A stretch of 64,000 nucleotides of DNA. It comes from JADJOY01 sp016713535 [NCBI: Deltaproteobacteria bacterium] (GTDB lineage Bacteria; JADJOY01). Made by a program: the position numbers and the translations under genes. Location of the stretch: the NCBI GenBank assembly GCA_016713535.1, contig JADJOY010000043.1, forward strand, positions 1 to 64,000, read 5' to 3'. Below, piece after piece: positions 8,380-17,824 of the stretch (position 1 is the first letter of the stretch; each line of letters begins with the position of its first letter). Under the pieces are notes generated by a model. It was given only the letters and a program-made list of their open reading frames with translations, made no database searches and was not told where the DNA came from.

Positions 8380-9555
8380 TCACGCCGGGTGTGGGAAGAG
8401 CAGTCCGCGCAGACCTCGTCCCGCGCTGAACCGCGCCACGTGCTCGCTGGAGCGGAGGTGATCCGCCACCGAGCGGTACGGCACGCAACACTGCGCGCAC
8501 ACCGGCAGCCCGGCGGTCACCTGGGCGCGGAATGCGCGGTAGCGCCGACCGTTCCAGTGCGTTTCGAGCGGCGCCTCGCGGACATTGCCGAGCCGCCAGC
8601 CGTCGAGCGACTGGCAGGCGAGGAGGTCGCCGTAGGGGCCGATCATCGCCACCCCCCAGGGCCAGGTGCAGCCGGCCTCGGCGCGCGTCGTGGCGCCCGC
8701 GAGCAGGAGCCGATCGACATCGATAGCGACGGCGCCGCGCGCACGCGCCGCGGCGATCGCCTCGAGCAGCTCGGCTGGGAGCCCGCCGGGGGCGCGTCCA
8801 CCCGATGCCGACTTGCGCGAGAACTGGAGGGTCGCCGCACCCGGCGCGCCGAGGCGCTCTTCGGTCGCGGCGACCACCTCGCGGCCGAGGTCGCTCACGT
8901 GATGGAACGCGAGCCGCGCCGCGCCCACGCGCTCGGCGAGCGCCACCAGCGGTACCAGCGCGTCGCGGTTCTCGGGCAGCACCGTCACGTTCACGAAGAG
9001 CTGCGGGCCGCGCGCGCCGGCGGTGAGCTTCGCCGCCGCAAGCCGCTCGAGCCCGGCGACGATCGCGTCGAAGGCGCCCTCGCGGCCGCGGATGCGGTCG
9101 TGCATCTCGCCCACGCCGTCGAGCGACACCCACAACACGTCGAGCCCGCTCGCCACGAGCCGCTCCACCACGGCGGCGTCGAGGTGCAGCCCGTTGGTCT
9201 GGAGCCGCACGAACGGCAGTCGCGGGGTCGCCGCGTCGACGACGTCGAGGAGGTCGGGCCGCAGGAACGGCTCGCCGCCGGTCAGGATCAGGCTCCGCGT
9301 GCCGCGATCGGCCGCCTCGTCGAAGAGCGCGGTCAACTCGGCGAGCGAGAGCAGCTCGCGACCCGCCTCCTCGTACACTCCCTGCCAGAAGCGGCACATC
9401 CTGCAGCGCAGGTCGCACTCGGCGTTGAGCACCACGTAGAGCTGGACCGGCGTCCCGGCGCGCTCGGTGCGTAGCGCCAGCCGCGCCAGGGACTCGGCGC
9501 CGGCGAGCGGACGGCGCGCGGCGCGCGCCAGACGGGTCGAGACCGGCGCGGCCAA
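8380..9555 (-). CDS. Radical SAM protein with SPASM-like C-terminal cysteines
   Basis: A 391-residue radical SAM enzyme. The cluster motif CDLRCRMC (C-x3-C-x2-C) is near residues 47-54, followed by LTGGEPFLRPD, the SAM-binding GGE motif. The C-terminal third has CTWPWG, CQSLDGWRLGN and CAQCC, a layout like the auxiliary-cluster SPASM domain of peptide- or sugar-modifying enzymes. The start is a TTG at 9555 with CCGGGAG upstream; no ATG or GTG is in frame before the cluster motif. It lies 28 bp after a cobalamin-binding radical SAM gene, so both probably form one operon with related substrates. No precursor peptide gene is evident nearby. Confidence 0.87.
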   Translation of the reverse strand: MAAPVSTRLARAARRPLAGAESLARLALRTERAGTPVQLYVVLNAECDLRCRMCRFWQGVYEEAGRELLSLAELTALFDEAADRGTRSLILTGGEPFLRPDLLDVVDAATPRLPFVRLQTNGLHLDAAVVERLVASGLDVLWVSLDGVGEMHDRIRGREGAFDAIVAGLERLAAAKLTAGARGPQLFVNVTVLPENRDALVPLVALAERVGAARLAFHHVSDLGREVVAATEERLGAPGAATLQFSRKSASGGRAPGGLPAELLEAIAAARARGAVAIDVDRLLLAGATTRAEAGCTWPWGVAMIGPYGDLLACQSLDGWRLGNVREAPLETHWNGRRYRAFRAQVTAGLPVCAQCCVPYRSVADHLRSSEHVARFSAGRGLRGLLFPHPA

Positions 9556-9583
9556 CGCGGCTCCCGGTGCACGCGCGCGCGGC

Positions 9584-11015
9584 TCACGCCGCGGCGGCGA
9601 GCGCCTCGGCGTGCGGACGCGGATCGTTGCGCCAGCGGTCGGGCTCGACCACCAGCTCGCCGTCGCGCGCGACGTGCCAGCCGTAGCGGACGAACGGCAC
9701 CAGCGGGATGCCGGTCGAGCGCTTGAGCCCGATCGCGTACGCGATGCGGCCGACCGCGAAGTAGAGCGGATTCACGGGCGCGTTCACGAGCCAGCGCACC
9801 ACCCGCTGTGGCAGCCCGAGGGCGACGCACAGGTACATGATCTGCTGGAGGTTGATGAGCGTGGCCGGTGGACGGCGGTCGCGCACCTCGGCGAGCTGCG
9901 AGAGCGGCGCGCCGGGGTCGAGGCGCAACACGTCCGAGTCCACCACCACCGGGCGCGTCGCGACGTTCATCGCGTAGGTCTCGAACGCACGATCGAGGTC
10001 CTCCCCCGGCGAGCCCAGGATGTTGTTGGCCTGGAACAGGATGCCGTGGGCGCGCAGGCGGCGGGCGGCCTCCAGGTAGGCCGCGCCGGTCTCACGCTTG
10101 CCGAGGACGCGGCGGCGGATCTCCTCGTTGCCGCTCTCGTAGGCGCAGATGATCGAGTGGCAGCCGCTCGCCGCGAGCTCGCGCACCGTGGCGTCGGTGA
10201 GGAACGCAGGCCGCGCCACGCCGCGGAACGGCAGCCGGACACGCTCCCGGTAGAGCGCGAAGAACCGCGCCACCCACTCCTCGCCGAGCAGGAAGAGCGT
10301 GTCCTCGAACTTGAACATGCGCGCGCCGAAGCGCGCCCGCGCCCACAGGAGCTCCTCGATCACGTTCTCGGGCGAGCGCTTGCGGATCGGCAAGCCGTTG
10401 CCGGCGTACATCGCGCGCTGGGTCGGCACCACACAGTAGGTACAGAGCTCGGTGCAGCCGCGCCCGGTCATGATCGGGTAGGTGAATCGGTAGAAGTCGC
10501 GGACGAACGGGTAGCGGAAGTAGTCGCTCGGATCGGCGAACGGGAGCGCGTCGAGGTCGTCGACGAGCCTCCGCGACGGGTTCTTGTGCCAGCGCCCGGC
10601 GCGGTGGCTCCACACGTTGCGCACCGCGCCGGCGTCGCCGCCGCCCTCGAGCACGCCGAGCAGCTCCGGGCAGCGCGTCGTCGCACTCGCCGCGGCACAC
10701 GTAGTCGACCGACTCGTCGGCGAGGAAGTACTCGGGGTCGAAGGTCGCGTACGAGCCGCCCGCGAGGATCGGGCCGCGGAAGCCGTGGCGGCTGCGCAGC
10801 TCGCGGGCGGTGTCGCGCGCCCAGCGCTCGACGCCGAGCACGGTGGGCAGCGCGATCGCGTCGGGGCGCTCGGCGGCGAGGATCGCCAGCACTCCACCGC
10901 GCTCCTCCGGCACGATGCGCAGCGCCGCGTCGTGACCCGCGGCGCGCACCGCCGCGATGCACGCGGTGGTGCCGTTCCAGATGATCGGGTCGAGCTGGAG
11001 GAAGAGAGTCTTCAC
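9584..11015 (-). pseudogene. Cobalamin-binding radical SAM protein, frameshifted
   Basis: An N-terminal B12-binding domain (residues 1-130, starting MKTLFLQLD from GTG at 11015) leads into a radical SAM core with GCTELCTYC (C-x3-C-x2-C). The two parts are in different frames. At 10668-10670 the minus strand reads CTGCCCGGAG; removing one C restores DDALPELLGVLEGGG and gives a single 476-residue protein. Both halves keep conserved motifs, so the extra base may be a sequencing error rather than decay. B12-dependent radical SAM enzymes usually methylate or ring-modify lipids, tetrapyrroles or natural products. The C-terminal 200 residues (GKRETGAAYLEAARRLRAHGI and on) follow the usual P-methylase-type layout. 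It is probably co-transcribed with the SPASM-like enzyme downstream. Confidence 0.83.
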
Positions 11016-11226
11016 GGACGCGCCGGTGCGGGATCGGGAAGCGGGATCGGCACGGCGTCACGCGGCGGGGACGCTCATTATCTGGCCGGCTCAGGGCACC
11101 GTCAAAGCTGCGGCCCAGGGTGGCCCCCGGCGGCGGCCCACCTTTCGGTAGCGGCCCGACGGGGGCGCGAGTACCATCGGCGTCGCGGACGCGACACCCC
11201 ACCCCACTCGTCCACGGAGGCCAGCG

Positions 11227-11661
11227 ATGATCACCGTGCAGTCGATCCTGAAGAGCAAGGGGAACAAGGTCCACCACGTGACGCCGGACGCGAGCGTGTT
11301 CGAGGCGCTCGAGGTGATGGCGAAGCACAACGTCGGCGCGCTGGTGGTGATGGACGGCGAGCGGGTGGTCGGAATGATCTCGGAGCGCGACTACGCGCGG
11401 AAGGTCATCCTGGTGGGCAAGGTGTCGAAGGACACTCCCGTCCGCGACATCATGAGCTCGAGCGTCGTGCACGTGCCGCCCGAGGCGAGCGTGGAGGCGT
11501 GCATGGGGGTCATGACGGAGCGACGCTTCCGCCACCTGGTGGTGAAGGATGGCGAGAGGCTCTGTGGCGTGATCTCGATCGGCGACGTCGTGAAGGCGGT
11601 GATCGACGAGCAGCGCTTCACCATCGAGCAGCTCGAGGGCTACATCGCCGGCTACGTGTGA
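11227..11661 (+). CDS. Two-CBS-domain protein
   Basis: A 144-residue cytoplasmic protein made only of two CBS domains (about residues 7-65 and 72-135), a Bateman module that binds adenine nucleotides such as AMP, ATP or SAM. Each repeat has the hydrophobic strand pair and the G-(M/V)-I-S-x-x-D motif: GMISERDYARKV and GVISIGDVVKAV. GGAGG lies 6 bp before the ATG. Stand-alone CBS proteins act as energy sensors that regulate a partner enzyme or transporter; the partner is not evident here. It is divergent from the radical SAM pair and convergent with a beta-helix gene, so it is probably monocistronic. Confidence 0.9.
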   Translation: MITVQSILKSKGNKVHHVTPDASVFEALEVMAKHNVGALVVMDGERVVGMISERDYARKVILVGKVSKDTPVRDIMSSSVVHVPPEASVEACMGVMTERRFRHLVVKDGERLCGVISIGDVVKAVIDEQRFTIEQLEGYIAGYV

Positions 11662-11725
11662 GCGCGAGGGCCGTTGCGTCGGGCACGAGCGGTCGGGCGG
11701 CGCACACCCGCAGGCGCGGCGACGC

Positions 11726-14371
11726 TCAGGGCGCGGGATACGACGAGCTGATCCGCGCGGTGTCGACGACCACCTTGCGCAGGAGCCGCATCCCTCCGGC
11801 GCAGGTCGCGCCGTCGCCCCCCACGCAGCGGTCCTCGACCGTGACGCCCTCCATGTCCGGGATCGTCCGGTAGGCGTCCCAGGAGAGCGGCAGCGTCACG
11901 ACGCGATCGGCGAGCTCGAGGCGGACGCGCCCCGGGGCCCAGTCGAGGCGCTTCGAGGTCGGAGGCGGCGGAGGTGCCGGCTTGCCCGCGGTGGACCCCG
12001 CCGCGGCCTCCGACACCGTCGAGGTGGCCTCGGTGCCACCGGGTGGAACGTCGGGCGGCAGGTCGGTGGGCTCCACCTCCGCCCACGACGGGATCAGCGG
12101 CCAGGTCAGCGGATCGTCGGGATCGATCTGCGCCAGCCCCGCGAACCCCTGCTCGTCGGAGGTCGCCTCGATGGCGCGGCCGAGCCACCGGTCCGCGTCG
12201 ATCGTGATCCGTGCCCCGACGAGCGGTGCCTCGTGGCCGTCGATCAGCCGCAGCAGCCCACGAAACGCAGCCATCACGTGCGGTCCCTCGTTCGCCACGA
12301 AGCGGTTCTCGCGCCCCACCGCGCTCTCGTTCACGAGCTCGGTGTCGACCAGCAAGATCCCGCCCGCGCCGTTGCGCTCGAAGGTGTTGGGCCGCTCGGC
12401 CGAGCCCACGCGCACCCGCGCCTCGAGCGGCGGTGTCAGCACGGCGAGGACCGTGCCGCTCACCTCCATCCCGTAGCCGCGGCTGCCGCGCACGAGGTTG
12501 CCGATCACGGTCACGTCGCCGCCGCTCACGCGGATCCCCGCCACGCTGTCCTCGATGCGATTTCCCGCGATGCGCGCGCGGCGCGCGCCGTCGCCGGGCG
12601 CTGACGGATGCACGCTGATCGCCGCCTCGAAGCCACCGACGACCTCGTTCCCCGCCACCTCGACGTCGTCGACACGGCCGTCGAGCTCGATCCCCTCGTC
12701 GGGGGCCTCGAGGCGATTCCCCGGGCCGGGCACCGGACACAGGCGCGCGAGCGGATCGTCCTTCTTCGCGCGCTTCTCCGCGGCGCCGCCGCCCACCGTC
12801 ACCCGCGCGGCGCCACCCGCGATCTTGACCGGGCTCGCGGTGCCCTCGAAGAGGTTGCGGCGGATCTTCGTGCCACGCCCGCCGAACACCGCCACGCCGG
12901 CGTGCACCGCGCCGAGCAGGTTGCACTCGACCACCGCGTCGTCGGTGTCGTTGAGGAACACCCCGAGGGTCTGCGACGTCGACGGCTCGGCGAACCAGTT
13001 GCCGCGCACCTGCACGTCGGTGACGCGCGGCAGCCCCTTGCGCCCGAACACGTCGCGGGCGCGCGTCACCAGCACCGCGCTCGGCTCCTCGCCGCGAAAC
13101 ACGTTGAGGCTCGCGGGATCGGGCCGGTCGGAGCGCGCGCCGATGACCACGCCGCCGACCTCGGTGATCTCGGGCTCGCGACCGAACGCCTCCGCGGGAC
13201 CACCCACGAACACCGCGGTGTGGCCCATGCCGCGGAAGACGTTGCCGGTGATCCACGCGTCACGGCCACCGGCGCCGCAGCGCGGCTCGGCCTCGCCGCG
13301 GCGATCGACCAGGATCGCCGCGCGACCCGGTGTCTCGTCGAACGCGATCCCGCTCACGACCACGTCCGGCGCCGAGATCTCGAGGAGCGGCACCACCGAC
13401 TCGCGGCCGTCGCCGACCGCTCCCGCCGCCGCCGTGAGCGCCGGTAGACCGACCGGCTCGCGGCGCGCCGCCAGGTCGCCGCGCATGGCGCCCGGCTGGC
13501 TGTAGCCGTCGATCACGGTGCTCGCGCGCAGCACCGTGACCGGTGCGCCGCCGAGCTCGATGGGCGCGTAGCTCGCCGCACCATCGTCGCAGTGGAGCGG
13601 CTCGAGGGCGAACCGGATGCGTGGGGAGGGCTCGCTGGCGGGGACGGCGTTGGCCTGGCACACCGCCCATCGCAACGTACCCGCCGCGCTGGCGAGGCGC
13701 GCGGCGTCCGCGCACAGCCGGTCGCTACAGCCGGCGACGCGAGCCTCGGACGCGAGGGGATCGTCACCACGCGTCACGCAGAAGACCGGCGGGTGCTCGC
13801 CGGCGGCACGGGCGCGCGCGTCGCACTCGAGCTGCGCGAGCGCCGCCTCGCCGGCGCGCCGATCGCACGGCTCGATGACGTCGCGGCCGAGGATGGCGCG
13901 TCCCTTCTCGATGGCGCTGAGCGCGGCGCGACCGTCGCCGCGGCCGAGCGCGTCTTCGATGGCGTCGACGAGCGGGCAGAGACCCGCGTCGCACCACGCG
14001 GGGTCACCACTCGCGACGGCGATGGAGCCGGTCGGGCCACGCCCGGCGGCCCAGGCGCGCAGGCGCAGCAGCGCCGCGTCGACGGTGGCCGGGATCGGCG
14101 GGTGCGTGGCGAGCGCGCTCGGCTCGATCGTCGCGCCGCCGCGCTCTCCGCCCGGGGTCGCACCGGGTGCCGTCGCGGGCGCGGCCGCCGAGCCCGGCGC
14201 GGCGTCGTTTCCCGGAAACCGCATGAAGCGTGACCCTCGTGGCTGGGCCGAAGGTGTTCCACCGCTGACCTGCGCGCGCGCCGACGTCGCGAGCGCCCCC
14301 GTGGCCACCGCCGCCAGCAGCAGCGCGAGCGCGAAGGGCGCCACCCTGCGCCGCTCGGCGCCACGGCGCAT
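11726..14371 (-). CDS. Secreted right-handed parallel beta-helix protein
   Basis: An 881-residue exported protein. ATG at 14371 gives an Arg-rich n-region, a hydrophobic core and an Ala-x-Ala site (ATSARAQ), a good Sec signal peptide; an alternative GTG at 14407 overlaps the upstream stop. After a region with several Cys pairs (WCDAGLC, EPCDRR, FCVTRGDD, CSDRLC), residues 300-720 show repeated short turns with Gly/Asn and V-x-G-N-x-F/V patterns, such as ITGNVFRGM, VRGNWFAEP and IAGNRIEDS. These are typical of PbH1 parallel beta-helices (pectate-lyase-like). The C-terminal 150 residues hold a Pro-rich linker. It is the last gene of an operon with an acyl-CoA ligase and an epimerase. It is probably an extracellular carbohydrate-active or adhesive protein. 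Confidence 0.8.
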   Translation of the reverse strand: MRRGAERRRVAPFALALLLAAVATGALATSARAQVSGGTPSAQPRGSRFMRFPGNDAAPGSAAAPATAPGATPGGERGGATIEPSALATHPPIPATVDAALLRLRAWAAGRGPTGSIAVASGDPAWCDAGLCPLVDAIEDALGRGDGRAALSAIEKGRAILGRDVIEPCDRRAGEAALAQLECDARARAAGEHPPVFCVTRGDDPLASEARVAGCSDRLCADAARLASAAGTLRWAVCQANAVPASEPSPRIRFALEPLHCDDGAASYAPIELGGAPVTVLRASTVIDGYSQPGAMRGDLAARREPVGLPALTAAAGAVGDGRESVVPLLEISAPDVVVSGIAFDETPGRAAILVDRRGEAEPRCGAGGRDAWITGNVFRGMGHTAVFVGGPAEAFGREPEITEVGGVVIGARSDRPDPASLNVFRGEEPSAVLVTRARDVFGRKGLPRVTDVQVRGNWFAEPSTSQTLGVFLNDTDDAVVECNLLGAVHAGVAVFGGRGTKIRRNLFEGTASPVKIAGGAARVTVGGGAAEKRAKKDDPLARLCPVPGPGNRLEAPDEGIELDGRVDDVEVAGNEVVGGFEAAISVHPSAPGDGARRARIAGNRIEDSVAGIRVSGGDVTVIGNLVRGSRGYGMEVSGTVLAVLTPPLEARVRVGSAERPNTFERNGAGGILLVDTELVNESAVGRENRFVANEGPHVMAAFRGLLRLIDGHEAPLVGARITIDADRWLGRAIEATSDEQGFAGLAQIDPDDPLTWPLIPSWAEVEPTDLPPDVPPGGTEATSTVSEAAAGSTAGKPAPPPPPTSKRLDWAPGRVRLELADRVVTLPLSWDAYRTIPDMEGVTVEDRCVGGDGATCAGGMRLLRKVVVDTARISSSYPAP

Positions 14372-14403
14372 GCCACCAGGGCCGGGCGGTCGCGGTCGCC
14401 CCG

Positions 14404-15878
14404 TCACGAGGCCCCGCGCACGAGCTGCGTGAGCACGGCGGGGTCGCGGATCACCTTCTCGCTCGGCGTGCGCGGGATCGCGCCGATCGCCCACAGCTTG
14501 GGCACCTTGAACCCCGCGACGCGCTCGCGCAGCTCGCGCCCGAGCGTCCCGGCGTCGAGGGCCGCACCCGCGCTCGGCTCGACCAGCGCCGCGATCGCCA
14601 TGCCCCAGGTGCGGTCGGGCACGCCGAACACCACGGCTTCGCGAACCTGCGGCAGCGTGCGCAGCGCGGCCTCGATCTCCTCGGGGTACACGTTCATGCC
14701 GCCGGTGATGATCATGCCGCCTTCGCGTCCGATCAAGGACAATGCCCCGTCGGCGGCGAGCACGCCCCAGTCACCGACGCTCAGCGCGGCGCCCTGCCTG
14801 AGCGGGGGCGTCTCGTTCTCCGAGCCCGGACCGCGGTGGTAGTCGATCATGAGGGTCGGGCTCTCGACGTAGACGCGGCCGGGCACGCCGGGGGGCCGCT
14901 CGGTGCCGTCGTCACCGACGATGCGGATCGACACGTTGGGCTCGGCGAAGCCGACCGTCCCGGCGTGCGCGCGCTGGCGGTACGGCGGCAACGTGGTGAC
15001 CGTGCCGGTCTCGGTGGTGCCGTAGAACTCCACAGCACATCCTCACCGAGCAGCTCGACGAGCTCGAGGCGAGTCTCGACGTCGATCGCGCTGCCGGCCG
15101 TCCATGCCACACGCAAGCGCGGGCGCGGCGCTCCGCGACGGATCGCCTCCAGCAACATCCTCCACTGCGTCGGCACCAGGAAAAGCGTGGTCACCTCGCC
15201 CGACGCGAGGATCCGCGCGACGCGCTCGGCGTCGAAGTGGCCGAGCACGAGCTGGCGCGCGCCGAGGGCGCGGTGGATCGTCGAGAAGATCCCGGGCCCC
15301 GAGTGATAAAGAGGCCCGGCGACGAGATGGACGTCGTCGGGCGTCAGCCCGTAGGTGGCGATCGACTGCTCGACGCGCGCCTGGTCGCCGGCGTGCGGCC
15401 GCAGCACTCCCTTCGGCCGGCCGCTGGACCCGGAGGTGTAGAGGAGCTGCGCTGCACTCGACGGCACGGGGCCGCTCGCCAGCGGCGCGGGAGGCGCCGC
15501 GAGGGAGAAGCCCCAGTCCTCGATCGCAAGCTCGCCGGACGCGAGCGCGGGGTCGCCGACCACCAGCAGCGGCTCGGCGTTGCGCAGGATCCAGTCGCGC
15601 TCGGGAGGCGCGAGACGGCTACCAACGGGAACGAACGTGAGCCCGGCCTGGATTGCGGCTTCCTTGAGCAGCACCCACGCCGGGTGGTTGGCGCCGACCA
15701 CCGCGAGGCGGTCGCCGGTGCGCGCCCCACGCTCGGCGAGCGCCCGCACCACGCCGCCGACACGCGCGGCGGCGGCACCGTACGTCCACTCGGCGGAGTC
15801 GGCCGCGTCGAGCCAGACCCAGCCGATGCGCTCGGGATCGGTGCAGGCGAGGTCGTGGAGCGAGCGCGTCCGCGTCAT
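14404..15878 (-). pseudogene. AMP-forming acyl-CoA synthetase, frameshifted
   Basis: Both halves of a roughly 491-residue acyl-CoA ligase are present in two frames. The N-terminal half carries the P-loop LLYTSGSSGRPKG and the C-terminal half carries EFYGTTETGT, GDWGVLA and SEKVIRD, so the catalytic set is complete. At 15030-15031 the minus strand reads CTGTGGAGTTC; one extra G would give WEFYGTTET and join the halves. A base loss in a G run is therefore likely, through mutation or sequencing error. The ATG start overlaps the TIGR01777 epimerase stop (ATGA), and its stop overlaps a possible GTG of the beta-helix gene, so all three are coupled. The substrate acid is unknown; the FadD13-like length fits medium or long chains. 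Confidence 0.85.
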
Positions 15879-16789
15879 TTCCCGAGGATCGCGCGCAGCG
15901 CGGCGTCGGGCTCGACGAAGCGGAACCCGTAGCCGAGCTCGAGAGCGCGTGCCGGCACCACGCGCTGACCGTCGAGCACCACGGTCGCGGCCTCGCCGAG
16001 CAGGGCCTTGATGCCGAAGCTCGGCGCGGGCAGGAACGAAGGGCGGCCGAGGACGTGACCGATCGTCTCCGAGAGCTCACGGTTGGTGACCGGATTGGGC
16101 GCGGTGCCGTTGAGGACGCCGCGCACGCGCTGCTGGTCGATCGCGAACAGGACGAGCCCGACGAGATCGTCGAGTGCGATCCACGACACCCACTGCTGGC
16201 CGTCGCCCGCGGGTCCGCCCACGAAGAGCTTGAACGGCAGGAGCAGCTTGGGCAGCGCGCCACCGTCCGCGCCGAGCACGACTCCCACGCGGATCACCAC
16301 GGTGCGCACGCCGGCATCCTGCGCCGCGAGCGCCTCGGCCTCCCAGTCGCGACAAACGCCGGCGAGGAAGTCGGTGCCGCTCGGCGCGCTCTCGTCGAGC
16401 TCCTGGTTGCCGGAGGTGCCGTAGTAGCCGATCGCGGACGCGCTCACGAACACCGAGGGGCGAGGCTCGGCCTGGGCGAGGGCCTGGACGAGGGCACGGG
16501 TGCCGTGGACCCGGCTGTCGTGGATGCGCGCCTTCTGCGCAGCGGTCCAGCGCTTCCCGACCACTGGCTCGCCGGCGAGATTCACCACCGCGTCGACGCC
16601 CGCGAGGCTCGATGCGATGGCCACGACGTCGTCGGGATCCCACCGCACCGCCACCGCCTCGGGCTCGAGGCGGTCGGCGGCCGCCTCGGGATCTCGCGTG
16701 AACGCGACGACCTCGTCTCCTCGCTCGTCGAGCGCCCGCGACAGCGCTCGTCCGACGAACCCCGTGGCTCCGGTGATCGCGACCCGCAT
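15875..16789 (-). CDS. TIGR01777-family NAD(P)-dependent epimerase (YfcH/SDR39U1-like)
   Basis: A 304-residue extended SDR of the TIGR01777 family, found across bacteria and plastids with no settled biochemical role. The nucleotide-binding motif is at the extreme N-terminus (ITGATGFVG). VNLAGEPVVGKRWT and SASAIGYYG are family hallmarks, as is the C-terminal ALELGYGFRFVEPDAALRAILG. ATG at 16789 is preceded by GGAGGAGG. Its stop overlaps the start of the acyl-CoA ligase gene, so it is the first gene of a three-gene operon. The gene faces a small membrane-protein gene across 189 bp. Confidence 0.92.
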   Translation of the reverse strand: MRVAITGATGFVGRALSRALDERGDEVVAFTRDPEAAADRLEPEAVAVRWDPDDVVAIASSLAGVDAVVNLAGEPVVGKRWTAAQKARIHDSRVHGTRALVQALAQAEPRPSVFVSASAIGYYGTSGNQELDESAPSGTDFLAGVCRDWEAEALAAQDAGVRTVVIRVGVVLGADGGALPKLLLPFKLFVGGPAGDGQQWVSWIALDDLVGLVLFAIDQQRVRGVLNGTAPNPVTNRELSETIGHVLGRPSFLPAPSFGIKALLGEAATVVLDGQRVVPARALELGYGFRFVEPDAALRAILGK

Positions 16790-16978
16790 CGCGTCCTCCT
16801 CCGTACTGCAGCCCGCGCAGGCGCGGCGCCGCTCGAGGCGCCGCCGACCGTCGCCGCGGCGCGCGTTCCGAAGCCTAGCAGGCGCGCACGCGAAATCGGC
16901 CGTCCCCTGAAGGCGTGCGCGCGCCCGATCCGCCGTGTATCGTCGCCGCCCCTCCTGCGACACCGTCCGCGCGCGCCC

Positions 16979-17341
16979 ATGCACGTCGTCCTCGGTGGTC
17001 TCTTGATCCCATTCGTGGTCACGATGCTGTCGCTGATCGGATGGCGCGCCGGACGAGCGGACGGGAAGCGAGCGCCGTGGTGGCCGTGGGCGCTCGGCGC
17101 GGTGGCCGTGGGGACCGGCCTGCTCCTCGCGATCCACCATCACCGCCCGATCCCGAGCCGGAACTGGTTCGACCTCGCGATCAAGGTGGTGCCGCTCGCG
17201 GTATGGGGGATCGCGATGGTGCCACCGCACCGGCTGTGCCAGCGGAGGTGGACGTTCGTCGCGCTGTCCCTGGCGATCGCCGCAGTGAGCTACGTGGCGG
17301 TGGGCCTCGTCGAGGAAGCGATCGGCGTCCCCGAGGCGTGA
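16979..17341 (+). CDS. Small integral membrane protein, unknown function
   Basis: A 120-residue hydrophobic protein with three to four predicted membrane spans (about residues 3-20, 35-52, 67-82 and 92-112). The loops are basic and there is a short His-rich turn (IHHHRPIPSRNW). I do not recognise a family. The ATG at 16979 begins the hydrophobic region directly; the frame remains open far upstream, but that part overlaps the divergent epimerase gene and is low-complexity antisense. It is monocistronic and divergent from the TIGR01777 gene. The His cluster could bind metal, but nothing else supports that. Confidence 0.65.
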   Translation: MHVVLGGLLIPFVVTMLSLIGWRAGRADGKRAPWWPWALGAVAVGTGLLLAIHHHRPIPSRNWFDLAIKVVPLAVWGIAMVPPHRLCQRRWTFVALSLAIAAVSYVAVGLVEEAIGVPEA

Positions 17342-17824
17342 TCAGCGCAAGAGCGGACGTGCCCGCGGTGATCCGAGCCGGGCCGCCGGGATGAGGCACG
17401 ACCGAGCCTCGACCTACCGTGATCAGCGAAGGGCCAGGTGTCGCGCCGTCGCGTATCGCCGGGCGCGCGACGCGCCCCTCCTACGGGGGGACGGAGCCCC
17501 CCGAGCTACGAAAAACCACCGTAGCGACGGGCGTTCCATCCCCTGTCGCCAGCCACGCGGCTTCCGTGAGCAAGCCAGATGGGAAGATTCACAGCCCCAG
17601 CGCGACGCCGGCGAGCGCAGCGAAGCCACCTCGAGTGGGCCCCGCACGAATTCACGTCGGGCCGCCAGGGACCGAGAACGATCACGGTCCGGATCCGTGC
17701 ACGACCAGACTCGGCGATGTGCACGCGCCCGAGGCGCGCGCCGCTTTCGCGGCGGCCTTTGGGGTGGGGCCCCGTCCGGATTCACTCCGGACGGGGCGGG
17801 GTCTTGACGAAGACCCCGAAAAAC
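17342..17824. other. Gene-free, hairpin-rich intergenic element
   Basis: No convincing gene is seen in these 483 bases; the open frames have Arg-rich, non-conserved translations. Instead there are at least five strong inverted repeats: 17461-17467/17471-17477, 17484-17490/17497-17503, 17505-17510/17520-17525, 17770-17780/17786-17796 and 17797-17805/17810-17818. The word GATTCAC or AATTCAC recurs at about 17585, 17648 and 17779. The layout suggests a structured RNA or a dispersed repeat of the REP kind. No second copy is visible in this window. Confidence 0.45.
17770..17818 (-). terminator. Double hairpin downstream of glycogen phosphorylase gene
   Basis: Two abutting perfect stems of 11 bp (17770-17780 with 17786-17796, 5-nt loop) and 9 bp (17797-17805 with 17810-17818, GACG loop) lie within 7 bases of the phosphorylase stop codon. 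They are very GC-rich and stable. A run of five A follows on the plus strand, i.e. T precedes the hairpins in the phosphorylase transcript, so this is not a textbook intrinsic terminator in that direction. Confidence 0.5.
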
